Source: Uloborus plumipes (Eukaryota > Arthropoda > Arachnida > Araneae > Uloboridae). From it: DNA of 64,000 nucleotides. The notes beneath the pieces were generated by a model. The model was not told where the DNA came from. It worked only from the letters and a program-made list of their open reading frames with translations, and ran no database searches. The number at the start of each line of letters is the position of its first letter. The stretch's first letter is position 1. Position numbers and translations under genes: made by a program. The stretch lies in the NCBI GenBank assembly GCA_038373865.1, contig JAXGGA010005238.1, positions 16,025 through 80,024 of the forward strand, given 5' to 3'. Positions 45,947-57,069 of this stretch are shown piece after piece.

Positions 45947-47164
45947 CACTGAAGTGACAAAAGTCATGGGATAGCAATATGCAAATTTTCAGATGGCAGT
46001 AGCATCGCATAGAACAGGTATAAATGCGCAGTGCTTTTACAGAGCTTTCATTTCTGTTCAAGTTATTCATGTGAAGAGGTTTTAACGTGATGATGACCGC
46101 ACGACGTGAATTAACAGACTTTGAACGCGGAATGTTAGTTGGAGCTAGACGCATGGGTCATGCCATTTCGGAAATCGTTAGAGAATTCAACATTCCCAGA
46201 TCCACTGTGTCAAGAGTGTGCCGAGAGTATGAAATTTCAGGCATAACATCCCACCATGGACAGCGCAGTGGTCGACCGCCTGCACTTAAAGATCGAGACC
46301 GGCGACGTCTGCAAAGAGTCGTAAATTCTAACAGACAAGCAACACTGCGTCAAATCACCGTAGAAATCAATGTGGGACGTACAATGGACGTGTCTGCTAG
46401 AACTGTGCGGAGAAATTTGGATTTCTTGGGCTATTCCAGCAGAAGACCGACTCGAGTGCCTTTATTGACAGAACGACATCGCTTGCAGCGACTCTCGTGG
46501 GCACGTGAGCATATCGGTTGGTCCCTAGATGAATGGAAAACCGTGGCCTGGTCCGATGAGTCACGATTTCAGCTGGTAAGAGCCGATGGTAGGGTTCGAG
46601 TGTGGCGCAGACCCCACGAAGCCATGGACCCAAACTGTCAGCAAGGCACTGTTCAAGCTGGTGGTGGCTCCGTAATGGTGTGGGCTGTTTTTTCATGGCA
46701 TGGACTTGGTCCTCTAGTGCGACTGGACCGAACATTGACTGGAAATGCTTATGTGCAGCTACTTGGAGATCACTTGCAGCCATTCATGGACTTCATGTAC
46801 CCAAACAACGATGGGATTTTTATGGATGACAATGCGCCATGTCACCGGGCCACAACTGTTCGCAATTGGTTTGAAGAAAATTCTGGACAATTCCAACGAA
46901 TGATTTGGCCACCTAGATCGCCCGACATGAATCCCATTGAGCATTTATGGGACACCATCGAGAGGTCTGTTGGTGCCCAAAATCCTGCCCCATCAACGCT
47001 TTCACAATTATGGACGTCTATCGAGACAGCATGGCTCAATATTCCTGCAGAAGACTTCCAACGACTTGTTGAGTCCATGCCACGTCGAGTTGTTGCACTT
47101 CGCCGGGCAAAAGGAGGGCCGACACGATATTAAGAGGTATCCCATGACTTTTGTCACTTCAGTG
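45947..47164 (+). mobile_element. Complete Tc1-like transposon (DD36E)
   Basis: 1218 bp with terminal inverted repeats of at least 26 bases: CACTGAAGTGACAAAAGTCA then TGGGATA on the left, the exact complement on the right. TA on each side (45945-45946 and 47165-47166). It carries one uninterrupted transposase gene. Perfect ends and an open frame suggest recent insertion. It landed in a copy of the dispersed repeat seen at 48600-48660, on the side reading GATGTATTA. Within host-gene intron 2. Confidence 0.9.
46090..47133 (+). CDS. Tc1-like transposase, DD36E type, intact
   Basis: A 347-residue DDE transposase that cuts out and reinserts its element at TA sites. The ATG at 46090 is preferred; an in-frame GTG lies just before it. 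The N-terminal paired-type helix-turn-helix (about residues 7-50, with IPRSTVSRVCREYE) is followed by a GRPP linker (62-65) and a second helix-turn-helix (to about 120). The catalytic triad is Asp156 (AWSDESRF), Asp247 (FMDDNAPCH) and Glu284 (MNPIEHLWD). I count 36 residues between the last two, two more than in classic Tc1 (34), the spacing of the described DD36E (Incomer) group. The glycine-rich box GGGSVMVW is present. No stop or frameshift, so it is likely functional. Confidence 0.92.
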   Translation: MMTARRELTDFERGMLVGARRMGHAISEIVREFNIPRSTVSRVCREYEISGITSHHGQRSGRPPALKDRDRRRLQRVVNSNRQATLRQITVEINVGRTMDVSARTVRRNLDFLGYSSRRPTRVPLLTERHRLQRLSWAREHIGWSLDEWKTVAWSDESRFQLVRADGRVRVWRRPHEAMDPNCQQGTVQAGGGSVMVWAVFSWHGLGPLVRLDRTLTGNAYVQLLGDHLQPFMDFMYPNNDGIFMDDNAPCHRATTVRNWFEENSGQFQRMIWPPRSPDMNPIEHLWDTIERSVGAQNPAPSTLSQLWTSIETAWLNIPAEDFQRLVESMPRRVVALRRAKGGPTRY

Positions 47165-47199
47165 TAAGTGTTTCACACACAAATGCTTGTGTATGTAAC

Positions 47200-47888
47200 C
47201 AACGCCTCCTAAATACTAAATGCCTATAACATTTGCTTCGTTATCGTCGAGATGGGTTCAACTTTAAACGCCAACTTGCGGCAATCCGATAATGCAGTTG
47301 TTATTTTTTGATTGGTTAATTTTTAAATTTAAATTCAGAAATGAACCAATCGTTAATTTTTCGAAGAACTCCGGTAGATGGCAGTGTATCATGAACCAAG
47401 GGATGTCGTCCTTTGTCTTTGTTTTGTTATGTGTTTTTTATCTGCTTCTAAATTATTTTGCAGTTGTACTTTTGGCTGTTTTTCAAAATTTAAAACTTCG
47501 GTTTTGTTCTATTGTCGGCAAACCTTCCAAAATTCTAGAAGTTTTATGTCCTTAACTTATCAAGAGATTCCACGTTTTTGGCTTTCTTCTCCACCTGAAC
47601 AAACGTCTGGCGCAGTATAACCTAATACGGCTCTTGCGCCATAAACCCCAATTCAACCAACCAACCAACCAAGGGCATTTTGCAGCTATTTTCGATGGAT
47701 CCAAACAATATTCGAATTAAATTTTTTGATTGGTTGATTTTTAAATTTAAATTTATAATAGAACTAATCGTTAATTTCTCTTTCTCGAAGAACTCTGGTA
47801 GATGGCAGTGTATCGTGAACCAAGGATGAAATTTTGCTCTATGCTAAAAACCAGAAAGTTACAGGCATTTAGTATTTAGGAGGCGTTG
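47200..47888. mobile_element. GCCTCC-type MITE with a retroposon-like insertion
   Basis: The ends CAACGCCTCCTAAATACTAA and complement are flanked by ATGTAAC (47193-47199 and 47889-47895), a 7-bp duplication. Internal halves show the two marks of the family (GGTAGATGGCAGTG appears twice, near 47371 and 47797). Between them, about 47410-47672, lies inserted DNA ending TTGCGCCATAAACC and a CAACC run, like a LINE or SINE tail. Confidence 0.7.
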
Positions 47889-47941
47889 ATGTAACTTAAT
47901 ATAAGATAAAATTCACGTTCTTTGCAAATATAAAAGTAATA

Positions 47942-48592
47942 CAGGGTGTCCACTCCAATCGTGGACCAATAGCTAATTTCTAAACCGTTAGAGATAAGCA
48001 TATAGTTTATTTAGGAAAAAATCTCCAAATTACGAAAGGAATTTTGGGTCCATTCAATGTTTTTCAAGAAATCAAATTTTGAAAGAGTTACGAAATTTAA
48101 ATTTTTATACAGCCCCCGAGTCCTATCAATCATATTTAGCAAAACATTCTTGACACTGTAACGTTTAAAACTAAAAAAAAATCACTCTTCTACCACAAAA
48201 ATTGACCGAGTTATGACGTTTTGAAAAATCAAGATTTTGCATTGTTTTATGACGTCATCGAGAGATCACTTAAGGGACTGTTTGCGAAATCCTTCAAAAT
48301 CTTGATTTTTCAAAACGTCATAACTCGGTCAATTTTTGTGGTAGAAGAGTGATTTTTTTTTAGTTTTAAACGTTACAGTGTCAAGAATGTTTTGCTAAAT
48401 ATGATTGATAGGACTCGGGGGCTGTATAAAAATTTAAATTTCGCAACTCTTTCAAAATTTGATTTTTTGAAAAACATTGAATGGACCCAAAATTCCTTTC
48501 GTAATTTGGAGATTTTTTCCTAAATAAACTATATGCTTATCTCTAACGGTTTAGAAATTAGCTATTGGTCCACGATTGTAGTGGACACCCTG
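47942..48592. mobile_element. 651-bp near-perfect foldback element, TA target
   Basis: Begins CAGGGTGTCCACTCCAATCG and ends with the complement (one mismatch). The arms run about 300 bases each and pair almost throughout around a short centre near 48255-48285. TA flanks both ends. The related repeat at 43810-43825 reads AAAGTAATATATTTAAT with no insertion and so shows the empty site: a single TA was duplicated. Non-coding member of the Tc1/mariner group by target, parent element unknown. Confidence 0.85.
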
Positions 48593-48599
48593 TATATTT

Positions 48600-48660
48600 A
48601 ATTCTATTATTAGTACTAAAGGCTAAACTATATTATATGTTGATGTATTAAAAGTGCATG
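48600..48660 (+). repeat. Dispersed repeat fragment, empty relative of the Tc1 target
   Basis: AAGGCTAAACTATATTATAT followed by GTTGATGTATTAAAAGTGCA matches the left flank of the DD36E element (45913-45946). At 56160-56210 the same block reads GATGTATTAAAAGCGCATG. Confidence 0.6.
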
Positions 48661-49714
48661 TAAATATTTAGCAGCTTTAATTCTCAATTTTTGTACCGAG
48701 AAGCAAAACAAATGAAAATGTCTAAGCCAGTGCCCCGTAGTGGAACCTGCACAAAATCACTCTCACACACTCACGGATGATTAATCTGGAAAATGAAATA
48801 TTTAATAAAAATTCGGAGTTTTCCCTGCAACTGGGGATAAACATATTTCCCTTTCTCTATAAAGAAAATCACTTACATTGATTCGGTTTGCACAGTTGTA
48901 TATGGTCCCTCAAATGGGCGAAAAATGGCTATTTTAGCATATCTTAAAAACTACTGGATATTTTGAGCACGGATTGTTTTTTAAAATCACTTCTAGATTG
49001 TTTTTCCATCAAAATGATATATGGTTTCAGATCATCAGTTTTTCAAGGATTAATTTCATAATTTATAAAAAAATCAAAATTTCTTCTGAGAAGAAGTAAA
49101 GGACGTCTTTATTGTTGAGTTGGTTAATACTTTGACATAAAAAAAACAATTTTTGTCGAATCCAACGTGGTATACGTATTATATGCACAAGTATTGAAAA
49201 TCTTTTTAACATTACGGGATGCTTTTTTTCAGTTCAGTTGTGAAACAACGGCTGGAACTCATTTAAAAAATGATTTGGAAAAAAGTTTAACAATGATGTT
49301 GATCATAAATATATCATAAAAAAGGGAGTTTCTCATTTTTTTAAAAAAGTTGATGCCCATTTAAATATGAAGTCGACCCCTTACCAATATTTTACCAACA
49401 TAAATTTGTACAGCATACTTTTCCTGAAAAAATAACACCTTACACGAGTCTACTGTTAAATTTTCGAGCACGATCGTGACTATACGTGTCAAGAAAAAAA
49501 GAAAAAAAAAAGAAATACTCGTTTGAATTTGAAGACTATTAATACCTGAGGTATTGTAAAGAGTTTTTTTTTACGTACTATAGATAACTGAGCTAATTAA
49601 TTGTTAAGGGATCGTCTTCATAGTGTGATGCGCGTTACATTATATTTTGTAATTGAAGGAATTGGAGGATCAAAGGACTAAGTACTATGTTTTGAAAATG
49701 CACTATGGGCAATG
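48661..49714. other. Intron sequence, nothing recognised
   Basis: AT-rich. Part of 49370-49500 is related to 55435-55520 (GCATACTTTTCCTGAA against GCACATTATTCCTGAA), an unnamed repeat. Confidence 0.35.
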
Positions 49715-49718
49715 TTAA

Positions 49719-50387
49719 GGCTACAGTGGACAAATAAAATTGATTTTTTTCAATTATTGATTTATATGTCTAAAACTTTGTGTGCTTGTATTATTGTATA
49801 TTTACGACATCTAAAAGCATAAAAAACACAAGTTAGTGCAAAAACAATGTCTACTTTTTTTTTCAAATTTCAAATTTAAATATTTGTTTAACAAAATTTC
49901 AAAATGTTCCAGGCGTCACAATTTTTTTTCAAACTTTGAATTTCCACTTAATTTCCAATCATTAGGCATGATGGCACAAAACAATGCATTAAATGCAATG
50001 TTTTATGTGATAGTTTATAAAAGATGGCTGAAAATAAAAATTTATATGATTTTTTCAACTGAAATTTTTTTATTTTTAGCCATTTTTTATAAACTATCTC
50101 ATGAAACAATGCGTTTAATGCATTGTTTTGTGCCATCATGCCTAATGATTGGAAATTAAGTGGAAATTCAAAGTTTGAAAAAAAATTGTGACGCCTGGAA
50201 CATTTTGAAATTTTGTTAAAAAATATTTAAATTTGAAATTTGAAAAAAAAAGTAGACATTGTTTTTGCACTAACTTGTGTTTTTTATGCTTTTAGATGTA
50301 GTAAATATACAATAATACAAGCACACAAAGTTTTAGACATATAAATCAATAATTGAAAAAAATCAATTTTCTTTGTCCACTCTAGCC
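49719..50387. mobile_element. 669-bp near-perfect foldback element, TTAA target
   Basis: Ends GGCTACAGTGGACAAA and TTTGTCCACTCTAGCC with TTAA on both sides (49715-49718 and 50388-50391). The arms of about 310 bases pair nearly completely; the centre is near 50050-50060 with TTTTTAGCCATTTTTTATAA. The TTAA duplication fits piggyBac- or Kolobok-type transposases. Open frames on both strands here are only products of the palindrome. Confidence 0.85.
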
Positions 50388-50391
50388 TTAA

Positions 50392-51382
50392 GCAGTGCAT
50401 ATCGATAAGCAAATAAAACTTGGAGCATCAAAAAGTAAATCTCATAAGCAGCTTCATGCGCTCACTTAACAACAAAACTAAAAAAGCTGCAACACTAAAA
50501 CGTTGAACTTCAAATACGAGCAATTTCGGTTTTGTCACATAACCCTTTCATCACCCAACCGATTCAATTGTGCACTGCTTGAAGAACAATGTTTTAGTAA
50601 TTTAAATTTAAAGCAGAAATTGTCATAGGCCGAATCACACTTGATGATTCGACCAAGCCGAAGCTTAGGTTCGGCAGAAACTTTACTCCACTTCTAATTT
50701 TGACATGGCAGAAGTTAGATTAATTTTCATTTGTAACATACAGGGACGTCATTTGAAAATTTTCCAGGGGGGGGGGGGAAGAGTGCAAACACAATGCAAT
50801 TTCATCGGAAAACAGCAAAACCACGCCCCTTTATATGTAAATACATTGACTTCTCAAAGCCATGGGGGGCAATTGACCCCCCTGCCCTCCCCCCCCCAAA
50901 TGACGAGCCTGGTAGTATACCTATATTTCAGCCTTGTTTTTTGTGCCTATTTTTGGAGTTGTTTGGCTAAAATTTCGCTTGACATGTCCAACGCTTCTCT
51001 AGAAATAGCCTGAAGTGTGCAACTTTAACTAAAACAACACTTGCTTGAAACAGATAAAACCTCTGGGCCTAAAACTAAAAGCATATTAAAAAAATGTTGA
51101 AAATTGCAAATGCCTAGGAATAATTCAATTAGCATTTCGTACAAATTTGTTTTGTGAATTCCTTTTGTCCGGAGATTACCTTTTGTCGGAGAACTCAACA
51201 AGAAATATTTCCCACAGAGCTCTCTTCTAATAAATTTAAACCAACTTTAAGTCTCCAAAACTCGAGATCCTCCTATGATGTCAAAGTATACATACTCCAG
51301 CTACCAATAAATCTGGGGCTTCTACTGAAACAGGCGACGTTCTCCCTGATCTAAAATCTTTTGTCAATAAATCGCAGACTAC
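50392..51382. other. Intron sequence, nothing recognised
   Basis: Holds a G-run (50768-50777) and a C-run (about 50880-50900). The plus frame at 50705-51013 is interrupted by these low-complexity runs and has no known motif. Confidence 0.35.
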
Positions 51383-51483
51383 GTTGTTTGGGCTTCAATT
51401 CCCCCGAGAGAACAGCTCGGACGCAGAGGTCAGAGATGTGTTCCGGCAAACTTCTATCGTCGTCTTTAATCTGGCTCAGAAAT
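51383..51483 (-). CDS. Host gene, exon 2 in this window
   Basis: Acceptor TTTCACTTTCAG before 51483; weaker donor GTAGTC after 51383. 33 full codons read FLSQIKDDDRSLPEHISDLC then VRAVLSGELKPKQ. Its first base completes the Glu codon begun by exon 1 and its last base completes the first codon of exon 3, so both junctions are in phase. The donor is the least certain site in the model. Confidence 0.55.
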
Positions 51484-52659
51484 CTGAAAGTGAAACTTGG
51501 ATTTGCGATCTTTGATGGCGTTTCACATGTTTCTGATAAAATTCACTCTTGTAGTTTAATTATTATGAGCGTTAATCCTTTCTAGAGATGCCAACCGAAC
51601 ATGAATACAATATGTGGCGTTGATGATAGAGATACAAATCTAAGGACTCTCAGAACGGAATTAATCTTTTAATACTTTCTGACAATTTAACCAGCTTATT
51701 TACTATTTTCTGATTAGTTTATTCAGGTATATAAATAAAAATTTCCCCCCTCTTAAAATGGATGAATTTAGGTTTTTTACCAGCCAAAATGGTAAAAGGG
51801 AAAAAATAAATTAAAAAAAAAGAAGACGGAAAAAGTCGGTCCGAAAAGTTCCTGCACATAATAAAAGCTTGTACGGCTGAAACTAACGTCTGGAAAAGCA
51901 TCTGGGTTTCAAAATCAGGCCCATTGTGTGTGAGGGGGGTGGAGAGGACCAGGAGGGGAAATCACTCCCCTCTCCTTGACTTTGAGAATATGATGTATTT
52001 ATTTGTATGCAGGGAGGGATTTTTGTTGTTTTTCGATACATGGAGTATAAATACTCTTCGCCCCTGTTGGAAAATTTGAAATTACGTGCTCATTTAAAAA
52101 AGTAACAAGAAGTTCTGTCAAGAACTAAACGAGCCTACTTTCCCGTACATCGACATCGGCATTCTAGCATCTGATCATTATTCTCTTGATTATCTAAGAC
52201 TAAAAATTATGTCAAACATACCTTTTTAGCACTTGAAGCTGATTTCTAAAAGCAAAATATACCCCTCTCATCAGATGAAATAGACACGTAAAAAGTAAAT
52301 AAATGAATAAATAAAGTTTTGTCGCACCTTTTAAAGAATGTAACTGTTACAGTTCTTCCGTAGAAAAATTCCTCAATTGTTTTCAAAAAAAAATTAAAAG
52401 TACAAAGTACATCAAAACACATTTTATCAAAGAAAGAAAAAAAAAAGAAAAAAAAAACTCGCCCGTTGATAAAATGTCTCGAATTTCACTTTTAATCCGT
52501 TGCCAGTTGTTAAATATAAATAAAGAATAAAATGCCCTCGTGAATGAAACATTTTTGTTACAAAAAAAATCGTCTGCCAAAAATAATAATAATAATAATA
52601 ATAAATTCAATAAAACAAATGAATAAATAAACAAAAAATCGTCTGCACAGTCAGTCATT
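51484..52659. other. Intron sequence, nothing recognised
   Basis: AT-rich, with an AAT microsatellite near 52582-52603. No supported feature. Confidence 0.4.
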
Positions 52660-53280
52660 TTTTTTTTCGGACTGTTTACTCAAAAGTTATTAGGGGTGAC
52701 AGCTTGCTTGAGCGGTTTAATGTTGAACGAAAAATTGTTCAAATCGGAAATGTAAATACGGGAATGAAGTATCCTTGAAAAGTTCTTTCCAACAAAAAAA
52801 AGTTTGTTCAAATCGGACTGTTCATTAAAAAGTTAGTATCGCGGGACCGGTTGTTTGAACGGCTCAAATTTGAACCAAAAATTGTTCAAATCAAAAAATC
52901 AAATATGGGAATGAGCTGTACTCGCCGAGATCTTTCCAACAAAAAAAAGTTTGTCCAAATCGGACTGTTCATTCAAAAGTTATTAGGGGGGACAGACAGA
53001 CCGACCGACCGACCGACCGACCGACCGACCGACCGACCGACACACAAATTCCCCATCTCAATACCCTACTTTCAAATTTTTAATTTTTCGATATTCATTT
53101 TACCTTTTTATTTTTTTCACTTGGCGATATTGTTTTTTGACTTGGCGATATTTTTTAACTTGGCGATATTTTTTGGACTTGGCGATATTTTTTAGATGCA
53201 TTAAGCTACTTTTAATACTTTTTTCGTCTTTCTTTTATTTTTAACGGGAAAGTAGGCTAAAAATGGGCTTTCCTACTTCT
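52660..53280 (+). repeat. Composite repeat with CCGA microsatellite
   Basis: Two ~160-base direct units share GTTCAAATCGGACTGTTCAT and TTTCCAACAAAAAAAAGTTT (about 52660-52815 and 52815-52990). A run of CCGA (53001-53041) follows. Then a ~20-base motif CTTGGCGATATTTTTT is repeated four times (53119-53192). The string ends near GGGAAAGTAGGC. This is the look of a dispersed element's 3' part, with class unknown. Confidence 0.7.
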
Positions 53281-53822
53281 TTGCTCTTTTTTCACAGTTT
53301 TTTAAAGAATGACAAAACTTCGAGATTGCAGCAACTCTAAACGTTAGGGTTAACTAAAATCTCTTAACCATACCTGTGCAAGGTAGGAAGTGGAAGCCAG
53401 AAAAAAACATTTACTCGAGAAACTATCTTCACATGAATTAGCTCTTATTACCCGAAAGCCATTACCGTGACGAAGTAATAGCGTTTTAAAACGAAATATT
53501 CATTTACGGAACTATTATAGAAAACCATTTTGAAGAAAAGTTTGTTTGCGCAGAAGATACAATGAAGTCGATGAATAAATACGCACGCACTTTTCCATTC
53601 TATAATGCGCGTAATGCTGCTTATTTTACACTTGGTTAATTATCGAAGTTGTAGTGCTTTCTTTGCAGAGAAGTAAAAGGAAAAATAAATCTTTACGCTG
53701 TATTGATTTTGCGCAAATCAATTACACGCGAGTATTTTCTATAACAAAGCAAACTAGCTGTCGTGGCCGTCACGAAACTTTCTTCTATATCTATCTTATG
53801 AATTCCGGTTACAAAATAAAAT
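53281..53822. other. Intron sequence, nothing recognised
   Basis: AT-rich. A partial ACTTTCTTCTATAT motif (53791-53804) resembles the hairpin end at 54648. Confidence 0.35.
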
Positions 53823-53828
53823 ACGTAC

Positions 53829-53878
53829 TCGCCCGAGTAATTGGAGACAGCTCCAATTTCCCAATTATCGTAATAACC
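53829..53878 (-). CDS. Host gene, exon 1 in this window
   Basis: Small 50-base exon: acceptor TCTGCATTTGCAG before 53878 and strong donor GTACGT after 53829. It reads GYYDNWEIGAVSNYSG and two bases of a Glu codon. The NYS triplet is a possible N-glycosylation site. It is preceded by an acceptor, so earlier exons must lie further right or outside the window. Alone it would be a weak call; phase agreement with exon 2 supports it. Confidence 0.5.
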
Positions 53879-54069
53879 CTGCAAATGCAGAATCAATGAG
53901 CGAAATTGGAAATCATTGCAAAAGTCTTGTTTAGATAAATTGCAAACATTTTATTTGTTAGTAAAAAGAAATTGGCAACAGTTAAAAATTTCAAATCATT
54001 GAAAGTTTTCAGCTGTTTTGATAATTAAATAGCGTGAAAGCGATTTTTTAATGAAGTAATTTTTCGCAT

Positions 54070-54682
54070 TGTTGTCTAAGCGCAAAAATCACCCCACCCT
54101 CCCCTGGGGCGATTGGCGCCAAAATTTAATCGATGCTTGCTTTCATATTGGGTTAGTGTTATTCCAAATTTCATTCAAATCGCAGCAATATTTCCCGAGA
54201 TACAGTAGGTGCAATGACAAAATAAGCACTTTTGATTGCTCCACCCCCCTTTGAGATATTGACACACAAATTGAATCAGCACCTGTACTCAATAGGGTCT
54301 ACCTATGGACCAATTTTTGTTTGATTCCGATGGTTACTTCCTGAGATATAGCAGTCACCCCCGCGCAGAACACGTGCGATTGCTCCACCCCCCTTGGAGG
54401 AATTCGCTAAAAAAAGTCAGGTGCACCAGTTCACATGGTGGTACATATGTGCAAAAATTTTTGTTCGATTTCATTCAGTAGTTTTTGCTCTAGCGCGGCC
54501 ACAAAAACTGGTCACACACATACAGACTCACACACACACAGACACAGACAGAAAGACATTTTCCAAAAATGGTCGAAATGGACTCAGAGCACCTCAAAAC
54601 GTGCAAATCCGTCAAAATTCGACATTCGAAAATTTTCACGAAACCAATACTTTCTTCTATATATTAGATATAGAAGAAAGTA
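54070..54682 (+). repeat. Dispersed element 3' part ending in a 15-bp hairpin
   Basis: Two similar CTCCACCCCCCTTTGAG/GGAG blocks (near 54239 and 54384) follow CGAGATACAG-type and GAGATATAG motifs. A CACA/CAGA-rich stretch (54515-54555) comes next. It ends with TACTTTCTTCTATAT (54648-54662), loop ATTAG, and the exact complement (54668-54682). The terminal hairpin suggests a defined end. Class unknown. Confidence 0.55.
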
Positions 54683-55104
54683 AAAAGGGGAAATGCTGCA
54701 CCTATTCAGCGAAATAGCTTAGTTCTTTACCCTCGTTTTTGTTCTTGATTTCAGCAAAATAGTTCAATTATTCTTCGTGTTTTCGCGATCTTCATCTGCA
54801 AAAAAGCTTTTGTGGCTTTGATTTTTGCTATTCAAGTGTTTTTTGCATGCAGAAACCTTTTTTTAATCATTTTTCGAGACTATTGATAATTAAAAGCACC
54901 GTTCTTTTCTCAAAAATATCATTTAGTAACAAGGATAACTGAAAAATACTGAACAGTTTTCGTATTTCGTAATTTTATAAAACAGAATTAAGTAGAGTGG
55001 ATGCCGCTTTATGTAATCACCGTTAATGTCATCAGTCGTTTACTGTTATCAGAATTGCAAAGGATATAGCAACCGAATAGTTGGATGCGTTTCGTCTTTT
55101 TTTC

Positions 55105-55745
55105 TATGGCTGTACAGTCAAAGAAAAAAAAACGAAACACTAAATTATTCGGCTGCTTTATTTGCAAAGAAAAAAATGAAAGGAGTCATCCGTCATAGAT
55201 TAAAGTCTTCTTTAAAACTACGTAAGTAAATTTTTGGTAAGGGTCCAAATACAAATGGAAATGAACACAAAGTCTGAATTTTCAAAACGGAGCTGCTACT
55301 TTTGGATGAACATAATTAAATGCGGACGACGAAATGCAGCCTGAGTACCAAGTAAAATGATGATGCTGATTTCAAATGTATGATAAAAAAGGTTGGTTTT
55401 CGTAGAAAATTTTAAAGTTGAAGCCAATTTTATATGAAGAGGGCCCCTTAAACACATTTTCTCAGCATAAATTTATAGAGCACATTATTCCTGAATAAAA
55501 TAACGCCTTACATGTGCCTCTAGTACAGTCATAAAAAAAAAAAAAAAAAAAAAAAAACGAAACACTTTGAATTATTCGGCTGCTTTTCTTGCTAAGAACA
55601 AAAGAAAGATGTCTTCCGACATGGATTAAAGTGTTCTTTAAAACTAAGTGAGTAAAATTTTGATAAGGGGCCATATACACAGTGAAATTAACACAAAGTC
55701 TGAATTTTCAAATAGGAACCCCTACATTTGGTTACATAATTACAG
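55105..55745 (+). repeat. Diverged direct repeat, ~220-base units
   Basis: Units at about 55105-55325 and 55515-55745 share AACGAAACACT, ATTATTCGGCTGCTTT, TCTTTAAAACTA and AACACAAAGTCTGAATTTTC. A long A-run (55533-55556) begins the second. Confidence 0.65.
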
Positions 55746-57069
55746 GTTTGGTTACATAATTCACATTTTATAAAGAGTAGACAAATCATAATTTTCAAAG
55801 AAATTAACTTCATCGAATTGCTACACTACGTTTGCTTTTTGTAATTTATTAAAAATTCTCGGGTTTTGATAAAGTTATAATATGTTTTGAAACTTGGACG
55901 AGAAAACCCTACTGCGTAGAGTTCAAGGGGAAAATACAATAAAACGTTTTTAATTACCTAATTTTAATTAAATTTTAAGAAATCCATAGCAAATTAAAAA
56001 ATTTTGGCTACGAAGTGCAGACTATAAGTATGCGGACTAATTTTGTACCAATTTTCATAATCGTATGTTGCAAAAATTTAACAGGAGAGCGTTTGACCCG
56101 CAAGCTGTGAAGTCACCAAACTTTGATTTTATATATATATATTAGACTATTATTAATACTAAAGGATGAACTATGTTACATGTCGATGTATTAAAAGCGC
56201 ATGACAACTTAGCAGATATTAAACCGACATATTGGTGACAGCACCCTCTATAGTGAAAGTAAAAGTTGTCAACAAAATTTAACCCTTAAAGCGGCATGTC
56301 TCCTATTTTATGACCCCTTAATAATTTAATTTGCCCTCAAAGTGATTGAGCTAGACATTTTTTAGTTAACTTGAGTTGAATAGTTAAGTAACTATTTTTA
56401 ATTGGTATTTTTTCTAAAATTCTGGACAGTAAATTCACCAAGTAAAATATCCAAAAGCATAATTTTACGTCAGTGCTGCTCTGTTTTAAATAAATATTAA
56501 CATTTTGCTCAACAGTTTCATTTTCTTTTCTTTTTCCCGTATAAAAGAGTTATTTTTTTCCATTCTTAATTTTCTGTTGAAGAAATTTAAAACAAACGCT
56601 TTTAAGATATTTTTATCTTGTAAAAAGGCTTGTGTGAAATAGTTTTAAACATAGCTGAACAACGAATCTAACAATCGCATAACATACAGTAATAGTAAAG
56701 TAGAAATACATCGTTAAAAAACTCTTTACATATACTGCACAAAGGTATTTATTTTCTTCACATAGTAATTGTTTTAGATCCCTTCAAAGCTATGAGTTCT
56801 TCATCCAGATTTGGATTGTAAGAAAAAATCGCGGATCGAGCCAATTTGAACTGATTTTTTTTTTAATTTATCACCACCACGAAATGGCTAAATATTATAA
56901 ATAAGTCTACTCATAACTTAAAATAACTTGCAAATTGTTAGCACTTATACCTAGAACCGCAGCGCGAGTCATAATTGATCCACAGGGAATGTGAATTCTC
57001 AAAGATGAAAAGCATGCACTTTTTCTGCAGTAATTGTGGAACACTCTTCCCTCATACTTCAGAAAGCGA
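55746..57069. other. No gene recognised
   Basis: AT-rich. 56160-56215 is a fragment of the dispersed repeat of 43760-44620. No supported gene. Confidence 0.4.

Noticed and set aside
46397..47078. Several long minus-strand frames across the Tc1-like transposase
   Set aside because: Shadows of the real plus-strand gene, which has domains, catalytic residues and exact element context.
49836..50159. Two overlapping frames sharing a MMAQNNALNA-type start on opposite strands
   Set aside because: Both come from the palindrome itself; each arm reads the same in reverse.
50705..51013. 102-codon plus frame as a host exon
   Set aside because: It runs through G and C homopolymers, has no splice-site or domain support and lies on the strand opposite the host gene.
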